Made by a program: the position numbers and the translations under genes. From Streptomyces sp. NBC_01428 (GTDB lineage Bacteria; Actinomycetota; Actinomycetes; Streptomycetales; Streptomycetaceae): a stretch of 64,000 nt of DNA. The notes beneath the pieces are model-generated. The model searched no databases and was not told the DNA's origin. It was given only the letters and a program-made list of their open reading frames with translations. Each line of letters starts with the position of its first letter. Position 1 is the first letter of the stretch. Of the stretch, positions 53,856-63,138 are shown one piece after another. The stretch covers positions 3,658,001-3,722,000 of the forward strand of contig NZ_CP109499.1 of assembly GCF_036231965.1 (NCBI RefSeq), written 5' to 3'.

Positions 53856-54695
53856 CTACTGCCCGGGCCAGTCCGGGGTGCGCTTCTCGTTGAAGGCGGC
53901 GACCCCCTCCGCACGGTCGCCGGAGAAGGCGACCGAACGCCAGGCCGCGTCCTCGACCTCCAGGCCGGCCCGCAGGTCGAGCCCGTGCCCGAGGCGCAGG
54001 GCGCGCTTGGCGGCGCGCAGCCCGACCGGCGAGTTCGCCGCGATCCGGGCGGCCAGGGCGAGCGCCTCCGTACGGTCCTGTCCCGCCTCCACCAGCTCGT
54101 CCACCAGCCCCAACTCCCGCGCCTCGGGCGCCTCCAGGCGGCGGGCCGAGAAGATCAGCTCGGCGGCGCGGGCGGCACCGACCCGGCGCGGCAGCAGCTG
54201 CGTGCCGCCACCGCCGGGGATCACCCCGACGGACACCTCGGGCAGGCCCACGACCGCCGTGCGGTCGGCCACGATCAGGTCGCAGGACAGCGCCAGCTCG
54301 AACCCGCCGCCCAGCGCGAACCCGTGCACGGCGGCCACGGTCGGCATCGGCAGCTCCAGGACACCGGTGTAGGCGCCCCGCGCGACCGGCCGCTGCCGCA
54401 CCAGCTGGGCGTCCGTGAAGGAGTTCCGCTCCTTCAGGTCGGCACCCACGCAGAAGGCCCGCTCATGCGTGGAGGTGAGCACCACCACGCGGACGTCCCC
54501 GTCGGCGGCCAGCGCCTCGCAGGCCCCCGCGATCGACCGGGCCATCTCGGTGGACACCGCGTTCATGGCCTTGGGCCGGTCCAGGACGAGCTCGGCGACG
54601 TGCCCGTGCCGCCGTACGGCGACGAACTCGCCGAACCTCCGCTCGCCCGGCTCCCCGCCCTGGTCCGCGGGTCGCTCCGCCCCTTGCTCCGCCAT
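53856..54695 (-). CDS. Enoyl-CoA hydratase/isomerase family protein
   Basis: 279 residues from ATG 54695, with GGGAGGG 5 nt upstream. Crotonase fold: the oxyanion-hole segments are RAFCVGADLKERNSF and VAAVHGFALGGGFELALSCDLIVA, and the PEVSVGVIPGGGGTQLLPR segment carries the catalytic Glu. The N-terminal extension of about 20 residues is polar. The substrate is an acyl-CoA, role in fatty-acid or branched-chain catabolism. Two GGTTAAC repeats lie just upstream of its ribosome-binding site. Confidence 0.93.
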   Translation of the reverse strand: MAEQGAERPADQGGEPGERRFGEFVAVRRHGHVAELVLDRPKAMNAVSTEMARSIAGACEALAADGDVRVVVLTSTHERAFCVGADLKERNSFTDAQLVRQRPVARGAYTGVLELPMPTVAAVHGFALGGGFELALSCDLIVADRTAVVGLPEVSVGVIPGGGGTQLLPRRVGAARAAELIFSARRLEAPEARELGLVDELVEAGQDRTEALALAARIAANSPVGLRAAKRALRLGHGLDLRAGLEVEDAAWRSVAFSGDRAEGVAAFNEKRTPDWPGQ

Positions 54696-54706
54696 GACAC
54701 CCTCCC

Positions 54707-54723
54707 GGTTAACGCGGGTTAAC
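54707..54723. repeat. Tandem GGTTAAC repeats upstream of the enoyl-CoA hydratase gene
   Basis: GGTTAAC at 54707-54713 and 54717-54723, a 10-bp period with a GCG spacer. GTTAAC is itself a palindrome, and one-turn spacing suits two adjacent regulator sites. They sit 12-28 nt before the gene start, between the start codon and where its promoter should be. Confidence 0.5.
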
Positions 54724-54899
54724 AATCGATGTCCCGATCATCGCAGCCGACGCCGTCCGGCGAAACCCACCCCTTCGTCGCGCACCCCCTCGTTCGGGTG
54801 ACATCGGGCCCAACTCCCGTACCCCCCAACCCGGCCCGTGCTTAATCTGCGCACCGCCACAGCGCATGCGGGGCATCGGCGCACCGGGGAGGGACGGCC

Positions 54900-56444
54900 A
54901 TGACAGACCGCGAGACGCCGCAGGCCGGCGACGCCCGCCCGGACCCGGGGGCGGTACGCCGGACCCCGCCCGGAGCCACGCCGGCCGGACCGGTCCCGCC
55001 CGCGTCGCGGGCCGGCACGACGCCCGCGCCGACGCGCGCCCGCTGGGTACGGGCGACGTCCCTCGGAGTGGCGACGAACGCCCCGTCGTCGTTCACCGCC
55101 GGCGCCATCGATCCGGTGCGGACGGGCACGGTACGGGCGCCCGTCCGAGCACCCTCGGCGGCACGACCGACGGCCGACACCCCGGCCGTCGCGGCAGCGG
55201 CCCCGGCGGACGCCCGCGCCGTCCGGGACAGACCCGCCAGACCGGGCAGGGCGGCCAAGGTGTGGGCCACGCCGCCCCTGACCGTGGCACCGAAACCCGG
55301 CTCGCCCGCCGCGGCCCGGCAGGCCGGGGCCGGCGGGATTCCGGCGCCGAGGGGCGCTGCGGGAGCGGCCGGGCCGGCGGGTACGGCGTCCACGACGACG
55401 GGGGTTCCGGTTCCGGGCAGCGCGGCCGGTGTCCCGGCGCCTCGGTCCGCCGACGCGGGGGCGGGCGCGCCGGGGGCCGTACGGCCGCCGAAGACCCTCG
55501 CGAAGCCCGGCGGACCCGTCGTTCCGGAGGTCGTCACGACAACGGAAGACCGCGCCCCGGGCGTCTCCAGGAACGTTTCCGCCGTGAAGGGAGCCGGCCG
55601 GCTCGGGGGTCCCGGAGGGCGGACCGGCGTCCCGACCGCGGGGGACGGACCCGCGATGGACCAGGCCGTGGACCGGGCCGTGGACCGGACCGTTGCCGAG
55701 CCGGCGCCGAGGACCGTCCCGGTACCGACGCCCGCGGGCCGGTCGGGCGAGGCTCCATGGGCGCCCGGCGTCGTGGCGGCGCCCGACACCGATGTTGATG
55801 TCGCCGCCGATGTCGCCGCCGACCCGCTTCTCCCGGGTTCCGGACGGGGACGGCATCGCAGGCCCCGGCGACGGCGGGTGCTCTTCGCCGCGGGGGGACT
55901 CGCGCTGGCGGCGGGAGTGCTGAGCCTCGCGCGGATGGCACCGGAGTCGATGACCGGGATCGGCGGAGGCGGCGGCCCGGCGGACGCGGAGCCACGGGGC
56001 GGGACACCCACGGCCGCCGACACCGACCCGGCGGACGACGCCGTCACCACCGTGGAGGCCGTACCGCCGCCCGCGCGTCCCGGTGTCGCCACGGCGACGG
56101 CGGTGATGGGCGGCGAGAGCGCAAGCCCCACCCCGGGGGCCGGTCCGACCCCCGGTCCGTCCCCGACGGCGTCGGGCGGCGCCGCACCGGCGGGCCACGC
56201 CGACGACCCGGACACCGGCGACCTGGACACCGGCGGGCCGGGCGCCACCGGCATCCCCACGGACACGTCCACGACCCGGCCCCCGCAGGCACCGGATCCC
56301 GCACCCACGGCCACGGCTCCGCGCCACACGCCGACGCAGGCTCCGACCACCAGGGCTCCGGCGCCGACGCACCGGCCGGGCGTGTGCGTACCGATCGTGG
56401 GGATCTGCGTGGGCGGACCGCTCTCCCCCGGGCAACAGGGGTGA
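54900..56444 (+). CDS. Pro/Ala/Thr-rich membrane protein, long disordered protein
   Basis: 514 residues from ATG 54900, with GGGGAGGGA 5 nt upstream. About residues 1-320 are Ala/Pro/Gly/Arg-rich and disordered. One membrane helix is at about 322-345 (RRVLFAAGGLALAAGVLSLARM) after an RRPRRRR stretch. The exterior is Pro/Thr/Ser-rich, ending in CVPIVGICVGGPLSPG. No domain is recognised. Large open frames also lie on the opposite strand here, but they lack ribosome-binding sites or family resemblance. It is probably a cell-envelope protein. Part of it could be a cell-wall spacer. Confidence 0.68.
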   Translation: MTDRETPQAGDARPDPGAVRRTPPGATPAGPVPPASRAGTTPAPTRARWVRATSLGVATNAPSSFTAGAIDPVRTGTVRAPVRAPSAARPTADTPAVAAAAPADARAVRDRPARPGRAAKVWATPPLTVAPKPGSPAAARQAGAGGIPAPRGAAGAAGPAGTASTTTGVPVPGSAAGVPAPRSADAGAGAPGAVRPPKTLAKPGGPVVPEVVTTTEDRAPGVSRNVSAVKGAGRLGGPGGRTGVPTAGDGPAMDQAVDRAVDRTVAEPAPRTVPVPTPAGRSGEAPWAPGVVAAPDTDVDVAADVAADPLLPGSGRGRHRRPRRRRVLFAAGGLALAAGVLSLARMAPESMTGIGGGGGPADAEPRGGTPTAADTDPADDAVTTVEAVPPPARPGVATATAVMGGESASPTPGAGPTPGPSPTASGGAAPAGHADDPDTGDLDTGGPGATGIPTDTSTTRPPQAPDPAPTATAPRHTPTQAPTTRAPAPTHRPGVCVPIVGICVGGPLSPGQQG

Positions 56445-56515
56445 CTCCACCGGCAGGCCCCGGTCCGAGCGACCGGAGCGGCGGACGCGGCGGTACCGGG
56501 GAAGGGCCGGAAGGG

Positions 56516-57898
56516 CTACGCCTCGGTGTCCCGGCGGGCCAGCAGCCAGGGCTCGATGACGCCGAGACCACGGACCGGCCGCTGCCACATGGGCTGGAGC
56601 GCGAAGCGGTACGAGGGGGGTTCCTCGCCCTCCTTCTCCGCGGCGGCCGCTGCCTCGGCGGCCTCCGCCTCGGAGGCGGGGGCGTCCCCGGTGCGGGTCA
56701 GCTCCTCCGCGAAAGCACCGTCCACGAGGACGGCGTCACGCGGCGCTATCGACGTGAGGCGGCTCGCCAGGTTCACGGTCGTGCCGAACACGTCGCCCAT
56801 CCGGGTGGTGACCGTGCCGAAGGCGATGCCGACCCGCAGCTCCGGCATCGTCTCGTCGTTCGCCATCGTCTCGATGAGCCGCAGCGCGATCTCGGCGGCC
56901 ACGCCGGCGTCGTCGGCGGAGTAGAGCACCTCGTCGCCGAGCGTCTTGATGAGCCGGCCGCCATGGGCGGCGACCAGGTCCGCGGCGGTGGTCTCGAAGG
57001 CCTCGACGAGTTCGCCGAGCTCCTCCTCCTCCATGCGGCGCGTCAGCCGGGTGAACCCGACCAGGTCGGCGAAACCGACGGCGAGACGGCGGTCGACCAT
57101 CTCCTCGTCGTCGGCGGCCTGCACGACCCGGCCGGTGGCGGCGGCGAGCTGGCGCCGCCAGACGTAGACGAGGAACTCCTCCAGCTCGGGCAGCAGCAGC
57201 TCGATCAGGGGGTACGTGACCTCGGTGCGGGTCATCCCCGGTTCGGGGGGCTCGGTCAGGCCCTCCAGGAAGGAGTCGATCTGCCACTCGGCCAGACGGG
57301 CGGTGGTCTGCCCGGTGGAGCGGGCGACCTGGACGGCCATGGCCTCGCTCAGCAGGCCGGCCTCGACGAGACCGGCGAGCCGGCGCAGCGCGAGGACGTC
57401 CGCCTCCGTGAGCGCCTTGGCCTGGCCGATGTCGGCGAAGCCCATCGCCCGCCAGAAACGGGACGCCAGCTCCATGGAGACGCCCGCGCTGCGGGCCGCC
57501 TGGAACGGGGTGTAGCGCCGCTCGGCGCCCAGGATGAGGCCCTCCAGGCGCAGCGCGAGGGGGTCCTCCTCGGAGTCCGGGTCGGTCGGCGCGTCCACCC
57601 GGCCGTTCGCCTCGTGCCGGGCGTCGGACCTGAGCTCGGGCCGTCCGTCGGGCCTGGCCTGCGCGCGCGTGTCGGTGGCGTCGTCCTCGCGGACGCCGCT
57701 CACCTCGCCGCGGTGGCCGTCGCCACGGGGGCCGGGATCCTCGCTCGTACGGTCGTCCGGCCGGGCCTCCTGTCCGGTCCCGCCGCTCGCGGCGGCCCGT
57801 GCGGAGGTCGCGTCCGTGACCGGCTCGGCGGTACGGCCCGGCTCGCCGTCCGGGGCAGGGTGAGCACCCGTGCCGGAGCCGGTGTCGTCGACGGTCAC
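56516..57898 (-). CDS. cya: Class III adenylate cyclase with disordered N-terminus
   Basis: 460 residues from GTG 57898. About 1-115 are Asp/Gly/Arg/Ser-rich and disordered. About 115-240 form a helical domain with a HTH-like or regulatory look (YTPFQAARSAGVSMELASRFWRAMG). The class III cyclase domain spans about 260-400: VGFADLVGFTRLTRR (metal-binding Asp), GRLIKTLGDEVLYSADD and RVGIAFGTVTTRMGDVFGTTVNLASRL. It makes cAMP from ATP. Streptomyces Cya is needed for normal germination and development (established). It is convergent with the Pro/Ala-rich gene and lies downstream of birA with a palindromic terminator between. Confidence 0.93.
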   Translation of the reverse strand: MTVDDTGSGTGAHPAPDGEPGRTAEPVTDATSARAAASGGTGQEARPDDRTSEDPGPRGDGHRGEVSGVREDDATDTRAQARPDGRPELRSDARHEANGRVDAPTDPDSEEDPLALRLEGLILGAERRYTPFQAARSAGVSMELASRFWRAMGFADIGQAKALTEADVLALRRLAGLVEAGLLSEAMAVQVARSTGQTTARLAEWQIDSFLEGLTEPPEPGMTRTEVTYPLIELLLPELEEFLVYVWRRQLAAATGRVVQAADDEEMVDRRLAVGFADLVGFTRLTRRMEEEELGELVEAFETTAADLVAAHGGRLIKTLGDEVLYSADDAGVAAEIALRLIETMANDETMPELRVGIAFGTVTTRMGDVFGTTVNLASRLTSIAPRDAVLVDGAFAEELTRTGDAPASEAEAAEAAAAAEKEGEEPPSYRFALQPMWQRPVRGLGVIEPWLLARRDTEA

Positions 57899-58088
57899 GC
57901 CTGCTGCCCTTCCGATCTGCCGAGGTCAGGTATCGACCGCGCTCAACTCTACGGCAGGTGTGCGCTGGCTCACTCCCGATGGCACGACCTGGCCGGAGCG
58001 GGTCCCCGAAGGGGCCGTACGGGCACTTTTCGCACCCCGCGACGAGCCCCGCGCACGCGCCGTACAGCACCGGTGACCCCCGGTACCT

Positions 58089-58106
58089 CCGACCCCGCGG
58101 GGTCGG
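58089..58106 (-). terminator. Palindromic terminator after birA
   Basis: CCGACCCCGCGGGGTCGG, an 18-bp perfect palindrome, 28 nt past the birA stop on the minus strand. Confidence 0.55.
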
Positions 58107-58134
58107 CGCCCGTGGGCCCCTCGCCCCGCAGCCC

Positions 58135-59001
58135 TCAGACAGCCCGCAGGTGGATCACGTCGCCCGCGCCGACCGGTTCCTGCACTCCGTCCTCCGTGCC
58201 GATGACGATGCGGCCGTCCCCGTCGACGGCGACGGCCTCGCCGACGATCGAGCGGCCGCCGGGCAGCTCGGCGCGGACCACGCGGCCGAGGGTCGCGCAG
58301 CCGGCGGCGTACGCCTCCTGGAGACCGGAGGCGGCGGGGTCCCCGGACGCGTCGCGCCAGCGTCGGTACCACTCCTCCAGTGAGCGCAGCACCGCCCGCA
58401 GCACGGTGTCGCGGTCGGTGGTCGTCGCGCCCGCCAGCGCCAGCGACCCGGCGCCCGGCACGGGCAACTCCTCCGCGCGGAGCGTGACGTTGATGCCGAT
58501 GCCGACCACGACCGCGTCGGCGCCCGCGCGCTCGGCGAGGATGCCACCGGCCTTGCGCTCCTCGCCGTCCACGGTGACCAGCAGGTCGTTGGGCCACTTC
58601 AGGGCGGTGTCGACTCCGGCCGTGCGGGAGAGAGCGGTGGCGACGGCGACTCCGGTGAGCAGCGGCAGCCAGCCCCAGCGTTCGACGGGGACGCCCGCCG
58701 GCTTGAGCACCACGGAGAAGAAGAGGCCGGAGCGGGCGGGCGCCGTCCAGCGGCGGTCCAGCCGGCCGCGACCGGCGTTCTGCTCCTCGGCGACGAGGAC
58801 CACGCCCTCGTCGGCGTTCCCCTTGACGACGAGACCGGCCAGGTCGGTGTTGGTGGACCCGGTGCGCTGCACGACCTCCACGTCCGTCCACAGGCCGTCG
58901 TCGCGGACCAGCGCCCGCCGCAGGGCTGTGCCGTTGAGCGGCGGTCGGCCCAGGTCGGACCAGCGGTTGTCGTGCGCGTCTGAAGCATCTCGCGGCGTCA
59001 T
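58135..59001 (-). CDS. birA: Biotin-[acetyl-CoA-carboxylase] ligase
   Basis: 288 residues, the short form without an N-terminal DNA-binding domain. The biotin/ATP motif is NAGRGRLDRRW. Others are LKWPNDLLV and KAGGILAE. C-terminal SH3-like segment: VRAELPGGRSIVGEAVAV. It attaches biotin to the carrier subunit of acyl-CoA carboxylases; the adjacent pccB/pccE genes are partners. ATG 59001 is preceded by a TAGGCT box 7 nt upstream, suggesting a leaderless mRNA. The frame upstream of 59001 overlaps the divergent promoter. Confidence 0.95.
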   Translation of the reverse strand: MTPRDASDAHDNRWSDLGRPPLNGTALRRALVRDDGLWTDVEVVQRTGSTNTDLAGLVVKGNADEGVVLVAEEQNAGRGRLDRRWTAPARSGLFFSVVLKPAGVPVERWGWLPLLTGVAVATALSRTAGVDTALKWPNDLLVTVDGEERKAGGILAERAGADAVVVGIGINVTLRAEELPVPGAGSLALAGATTTDRDTVLRAVLRSLEEWYRRWRDASGDPAASGLQEAYAAGCATLGRVVRAELPGGRSIVGEAVAVDGDGRIVIGTEDGVQEPVGAGDVIHLRAV

Positions 59002-59136
59002 GCAACCCAGCCTAGGTGTGGTAAACGCCGCACTGCCGAACGGTAGCCACAGCACTACGCTACGGATGAGTAGCAAGTCCCCCTTCTGAGCACCGCCCCT
59101 CACGTCCCCTTAGAGCAGGCAGGGAGCCGCATCCCG

Positions 59137-60729
59137 ATGTCCGAGCCGGAAGAGCTGCACCACCCCGACATCCACACCACCGCGGGCAAACTCGCGGACC
59201 TGCAGCGCCGCATCCAGGAGGCGACGCACGCCGGCTCGGAGCGCGCCGTCGAAAAGCAGCACGCCAAGGGCAAACTGACGGCCCGTGAGCGCATCGACCT
59301 GCTGATGGACGAGGACTCCTTCGTGGAGTTCGACGAGTTCGCCCGGCACCGCTCCACCGACTTCGGCCTGGAGCAGAACCGTCCGTACGGCGACGGCGTC
59401 GTCACGGGCTACGGCACGGTCGACGGCCGCCCGGTCGCCGTGTTCTCGCAGGACTTCACCGTCTTCGGCGGTGCCCTCGGCGAGGTCTACGGGCAGAAGA
59501 TCATGAAGGTCATGGACTTCGCCCTGAAGACCGGCTGTCCGGTCATCGGCATCAACGACTCGGGCGGCGCGCGGATCCAGGAAGGCGTCAGCGCGCTGGG
59601 CATGTACGGCGAGATCTTCCGCCGGAACACCCACGCGTCGGGCGTGATTCCGCAGATCAGCCTGGTCGTCGGCCCCTGTGCGGGCGGTGCGGTGTACTCC
59701 CCCGCCATCACCGACTTCACGGTCATGGTCGACCAGACCTCGCACATGTTCATCACAGGTCCCGACGTCATCAAGACGGTGACGGGCGAGGACGTCGGCT
59801 TCGAGGAACTGGGCGGCGCCCGCACCCACAACGCCGTGTCGGGCGTGGCCCATCACATGGCGGGTGACGAGAAGGACGCCATCGAGTACGTCAAGCAGCT
59901 GCTGTCGTACCTGCCGTCCAACAACCTCAGCGAGGCGCCGGCGTTCCCGGAGGAGGCGGACCTCACCCTCACGGACGAGGACCGTGAGCTGGACACCATC
60001 GTGCCGGACAGCGCGAACCAGCCGTACGACATGCACACGGTGATCGAACACGTCCTGGACGACGCCGAGTTCTTCGAGACGCAGCCGCTGTTCGCGCCGA
60101 ACATCCTGACCGGCTTCGGCCGGGTCGAGGGCCGTCCGGTGGGCATCGTCGCGAACCAGCCGATGCAGTTCGCCGGCTGTCTGGACATCGACGCGAGCGA
60201 GAAGGCGGCGCGGTTCGTCCGCACCTGCGACGCGTTCAACGTGCCCGTCCTCACGTTCGTGGACGTGCCCGGCTTCCTCCCGGGTGTCGACCAGGAGCAC
60301 ACGGGCATCATCCGGCGCGGCGCCAAGCTGATCTACGCCTACGCGGAGGCGACCGTCCCGCTGATCACGGTCATCACCCGCAAGGCGTTCGGCGGCGCGT
60401 ACGACGTCATGGGCTCCAAGCACCTGGGCGCCGACCTCAACCTGGCGTGGCCGACCGCGCAGATCGCGGTGATGGGCGCGCAGGGCGCGGTGAACATCCT
60501 GCACCGCCGCACGATCGCCGCCGCCGAGGACCAGGACGGCACCCGTGCCCGGCTGATCCAGGAGTACGAGGACGCGCTGCTGAACCCGTACACGGCGGCC
60601 GAGCGCGGTTACATCGACGGCGTGATCATGCCGTCGCAGACCCGTGCGCACGTCGTCCGCGGCCTGCGTCAGCTGCGGACGAAGCGGGCATCACTTCCTC
60701 CGAAGAAGCACGGCAACATCCCGCTCTAG
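59137..60729 (+). CDS. pccB: Propionyl-/acetyl-CoA carboxylase beta (carboxyltransferase) subunit
   Basis: 530 residues of carboxyltransferase fold. The N-terminal half has [20 protein letters not shown] and [14 protein letters not shown]. The second half has [17 protein letters not shown] and [16 protein letters not shown]. It transfers carboxybiotin to propionyl- or acetyl-CoA, giving methylmalonyl-CoA or malonyl-CoA. The ATG has AGGGAG 11 nt upstream, a slightly long spacing. It is directly followed by the epsilon subunit gene, the standard actinobacterial arrangement. A -10-like TACGCT lies about 75 nt upstream. Confidence 0.96.
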   Translation: MSEPEELHHPDIHTTAGKLADLQRRIQEATHAGSERAVEKQHAKGKLTARERIDLLMDEDSFVEFDEFARHRSTDFGLEQNRPYGDGVVTGYGTVDGRPVAVFSQDFTVFGGALGEVYGQKIMKVMDFALKTGCPVIGINDSGGARIQEGVSALGMYGEIFRRNTHASGVIPQISLVVGPCAGGAVYSPAITDFTVMVDQTSHMFITGPDVIKTVTGEDVGFEELGGARTHNAVSGVAHHMAGDEKDAIEYVKQLLSYLPSNNLSEAPAFPEEADLTLTDEDRELDTIVPDSANQPYDMHTVIEHVLDDAEFFETQPLFAPNILTGFGRVEGRPVGIVANQPMQFAGCLDIDASEKAARFVRTCDAFNVPVLTFVDVPGFLPGVDQEHTGIIRRGAKLIYAYAEATVPLITVITRKAFGGAYDVMGSKHLGADLNLAWPTAQIAVMGAQGAVNILHRRTIAAAEDQDGTRARLIQEYEDALLNPYTAAERGYIDGVIMPSQTRAHVVRGLRQLRTKRASLPPKKHGNIPL

Positions 60730-60761
60730 ACCGCCGCACGCCCCGACCCCTGGGAGCAGAC

Positions 60762-60971
60762 ATGACGATCAAGGTCGTACGGGGCAATCCGACCCCGGAG
60801 GAGCTGGCCGCCACTCTGGCGGTGGTCCGCGCGCGCGCCGCGGCGGCGGCCGCCGAGCCGTCGGGCGCGCCCCGGCCGCGCGACTCCTGGTCCGACCCGG
60901 CCCGGGTCGCCGCGCACCGGCTCCCGCAGCCGGGCGCGACGGCCTGGGGGCGGACGTACTGGCCCGGCTAG
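60762..60971 (+). CDS. pccE: Acyl-CoA carboxylase epsilon subunit
   Basis: 69 residues with GGGAG 5 nt before ATG. It begins TIKVVRGNPTPEELAATLAVVRA, the conserved epsilon-subunit pattern, and ends with the aromatic GATAWGRTYWPG. Epsilon subunits stabilise the alpha-beta carboxylase complex in actinomycetes (established). It is co-transcribed with pccB, 32 bp downstream. The alpha subunit gene is not in the window. Confidence 0.95.
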   Translation: MTIKVVRGNPTPEELAATLAVVRARAAAAAAEPSGAPRPRDSWSDPARVAAHRLPQPGATAWGRTYWPG

Positions 60972-60981
60972 GGCAGGACAG

Positions 60982-62121
60982 TCAGAGGACCTTCGCGACG
61001 GCGTCGGCCATCACCGCGTACCCGGCGTCGCCCGGGTGCAGGTGGTCGCCGAAGTCGTACGCGGGGTGCAGCCGGTCCGGGTCCGCCGGGTCGGCCAGGG
61101 CGCGGTTCAGGTCGACGACCGCGTCCCACTCGCCGTGCGCCGGGTCGCGCATCCACGCGTTGACCTCGTGGGCGACCTTCGCCGCGTGCTCGCCCCAGTG
61201 GTCGGAGCCGCCGAAGGGCAGCAGGGTCGCGCCGATCACCCGGAGGCCGCGGGCGCGGGCTCGGTGGATCACCTCGCGATACCCGGCGATGAGTTCGTCG
61301 GCCTCGACGACCGGGGCGGGCCGGTAGGTCGGCTGGTCGTCCGTCTCGCTGAAGCCGATGTCGTTGACGCCCTGGAGGACGACGAGGGTGTCCACGCCCG
61401 GGTGTCCGAGGACGTCCCGGTCGAGCCGGTGGACGCCCTTCTCGCCGTACCAGGCCGAGTCGTTGAGCAGCAGGTTGCCGCCGATACCGGCGTTCAGGAC
61501 GGGCCGGCCGGTGCGTTCGGCGAGCCGGTCGGACCAGCGCCGGTCCGCGCCCGGCGTGGAGCCGAAGCCGTCCACGATGGAGTCGCCGAAGAGGGCGACC
61601 CCGTCTCCGCGTCCGCCCGCGTCGACCTCGACGGCGGACAGGAAGTACCAGGACTCGGTGGCCTCCGTGAAGCCGTGCCCTTCGACGTCGTGGAGTCGAT
61701 CCCCGGTACCCCGGTGACTGGTCGCGAAGGCCTGGGCGTGGAAGGTGGCGGGCCCGGTCACTGCGTCGAGGTGCAGGGTGACGGTCACCGACTCCAGCCG
61801 CTCCAGGGGCAGTTCGGCGGGATCGCTGAGGAGGTCGGCGCGGGCCGGGACCGCGGCGCCGGCCGCCCCCGCGAAGGTGAGCCGGCGCACCGAGCCCGGC
61901 TCGACGGCGGCTCCGCGGGCGGTGCGGGCGACGGTGGCGCCCGCTATGCGCAGGGGCGAGGTGCCGTACGTGTTGGAGAGCCGTACGCGCAGCCGGTCGC
62001 CTCCCGCGGTGAGGCGGACGGCCTGGCGCAGCGACTGGCGCCAGAAGCCCTCGCGCGACCAGTTCGGGGTGAAGCCTTCCGCGGGGAGCTGGGGCGGTGC
62101 GGTCCAGGCGGTGGTGAACAT
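60982..62121 (-). CDS. SGNH/GDSL-family hydrolase
   Basis: 379 residues from ATG 62121, with GAGAGGGAA 7 nt upstream. The N-terminal region (about 1-180) is beta-rich, as in two-domain bacterial SGNH esterases (VRLSNTYGTSPLRIAGATVA). The catalytic blocks are ALFGDSIVDGFGS (nucleophile Ser), GIGGNLLL, QGVNDIGF and the C-terminal DHLHPGDAGY (Asp-His). There is no signal peptide, so it is cytosolic, or exported by another route. It resembles acyl-ester hydrolases acting on lipid or polysaccharide acyl groups. It is convergent with pccE, with 10 bp between. A palindrome lies 27 nt upstream. Confidence 0.9.
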   Translation of the reverse strand: MFTTAWTAPPQLPAEGFTPNWSREGFWRQSLRQAVRLTAGGDRLRVRLSNTYGTSPLRIAGATVARTARGAAVEPGSVRRLTFAGAAGAAVPARADLLSDPAELPLERLESVTVTLHLDAVTGPATFHAQAFATSHRGTGDRLHDVEGHGFTEATESWYFLSAVEVDAGGRGDGVALFGDSIVDGFGSTPGADRRWSDRLAERTGRPVLNAGIGGNLLLNDSAWYGEKGVHRLDRDVLGHPGVDTLVVLQGVNDIGFSETDDQPTYRPAPVVEADELIAGYREVIHRARARGLRVIGATLLPFGGSDHWGEHAAKVAHEVNAWMRDPAHGEWDAVVDLNRALADPADPDRLHPAYDFGDHLHPGDAGYAVMADAVAKVL

Positions 62122-62147
62122 GACGGTTCCCTCTCCCGAGACACCCA

Positions 62148-62166
62148 AAGGGGACTGGAGTCCCTT
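62148..62166. promoter_or_regulatory. Palindrome upstream of the SGNH hydrolase gene
   Basis: GGGACTGGAGTCCC (62151-62164), 6-bp arms, with flanking A/T symmetry. It is 30 nt upstream of the start codon. A related half-site, CTAAGGGAACT, occurs in opposite orientation at 62201-62211. Likely an operator. Confidence 0.45.
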
Positions 62167-62243
62167 TAGCTAGGACCCCGACCGTATCAGCATCGGCGAC
62201 ACTAAGGGAACTGGAGAACCGTTTACGTGCGGCGTGCGCAAGT

Positions 62244-62259
62244 TGAGTACGCGTACTCA
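62244..62259. promoter_or_regulatory. 16-bp perfect palindrome upstream of a small membrane protein gene
   Basis: TGAGTACGCGTACTCA is its own complement. It lies 37 nt before the ATG of the following gene. The region also holds an alternative upstream GTG, but its codons are not coding-like. Confidence 0.5.
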
Positions 62260-62295
62260 GGCGCCCGGCGGCGCGGCCGTCGCACGATCGAGGAC

Positions 62296-62424
62296 ATGCT
62301 GTGGTCCGACCCGGAGAACGAGCCGCCCAAGGAGCTCCGCGACATGCAGACCATGTTGCGGCGCCTGGGGGTTCTCATGGCGCTGGCCATGGTGGTCGCG
62401 ATGATCGTGCTGGGGGTGCGCTGA
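62296..62424 (+). CDS. Small membrane protein, 42 aa
   Basis: 42 residues from ATG 62296: a soluble acidic segment ([20 protein letters not shown]) followed by one membrane helix ([19 protein letters not shown]). The frame is open to GTG 62227, which would add 23 residues, but that segment holds a perfect palindrome and less GC-rich codons, so I chose 62296. A gene of this shape seems conserved between pccE and maf in streptomycetes. It is unrecognised functionally. Confidence 0.65.
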   Translation: MLWSDPENEPPKELRDMQTMLRRLGVLMALAMVVAMIVLGVR

Positions 62425-62488
62425 ACGCTCCGGGGCCGATCAACGGCGGCCGGCGCACGGGCCGATCGGCGCCGATACCCTGAACGGC

Positions 62489-63100
62489 ATGACCGATCAG
62501 CCGCGCCGCCGTCTCGTGCTCGCTTCGCAGTCCCCCGCCCGGCTCAACCTGCTGCGGCAGGCCGGACTCGCCCCCGAGGTGATCGTGAGCGGGGTCGACG
62601 AGGACGCCGTCACCGCGCCCACCCCCGCCGAACTCGCCCGCGCGCTGGCCGAGGCGAAGGCCTCCGTCGTGGCGGCCCGCCCGGAGGTCCAGGGCGCGCT
62701 GGTGATCGGCTGCGACTCGGTGCTGGACCTGGACGGCGAGGCGCTCGGCAAGCCCGCCGACGCCGAGGAGGCGACGGCCCGCTGGAAGGCGATGCGCGGC
62801 CGGGCGGGCACGCTCCAGACGGGGCACTGCGTCTGGGACACGGCGAGCAAGCGCTGGGTGTCCGCCACGGCGTCCACGGTCGTCCGCTTCGGCGAGCCGA
62901 CGGACGCGGAAGTCGCCGCGTACGTCGCGTCGGGCGAACCCCTGTACGTGGCGGGCGCGTTCACGCTCGACGGCCGGTCGGCCCCCTTCATCGAGGGCAT
63001 CGACGGCGACCACGGCAACGTGATCGGCATCTCGCTGCCGCTGGTGCGCAAGCTGCTCGCCGAACTGGGCGTGGGCATCACGGAGTTGTGGGCACCGTAG
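62489..63100 (+). CDS. maf: Maf-family nucleoside triphosphate pyrophosphatase
   Basis: 203 residues. Family motifs: [16 protein letters not shown] at the N-terminus, [17 protein letters not shown] in the middle and [31 protein letters not shown] at the end. It hydrolyses noncanonical dNTPs or dTTP/UTP to monophosphates. ATG with TACCCT 7 nt upstream, which suggests a leaderless mRNA. Located between the small membrane protein gene and a terminator. Confidence 0.95.
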   Translation: MTDQPRRRLVLASQSPARLNLLRQAGLAPEVIVSGVDEDAVTAPTPAELARALAEAKASVVAARPEVQGALVIGCDSVLDLDGEALGKPADAEEATARWKAMRGRAGTLQTGHCVWDTASKRWVSATASTVVRFGEPTDAEVAAYVASGEPLYVAGAFTLDGRSAPFIEGIDGDHGNVIGISLPLVRKLLAELGVGITELWAP

Positions 63101-63108
63101 GACGAACA

Positions 63109-63135
63109 GGGGCTCCCCGCCGGGCGGGGAGCCTC
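63109..63135. terminator. Bidirectional terminator between maf and the membrane protein gene
   Basis: Perfect 10-bp core arms GGCTCCCCGC / GCGGGGAGCC around CGG, between convergent stop codons at 63100 and 63139. Confidence 0.85.
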
Positions 63136-63138
63136 CGC

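Noticed and set aside
56460..56476. CCGGTC-CGAGC-GACCGG as terminator between the Pro/Ala-rich and cya genes
   Set aside because: Only 6-bp arms in very GC-rich DNA; expected by chance.
54738..56588. 616-codon open frame antisense to the Pro/Ala-rich gene
   Set aside because: No ribosome-binding site, no domain, and it overlaps the plus-strand gene that has a strong one; it also runs into the cya gene's 3-prime region.
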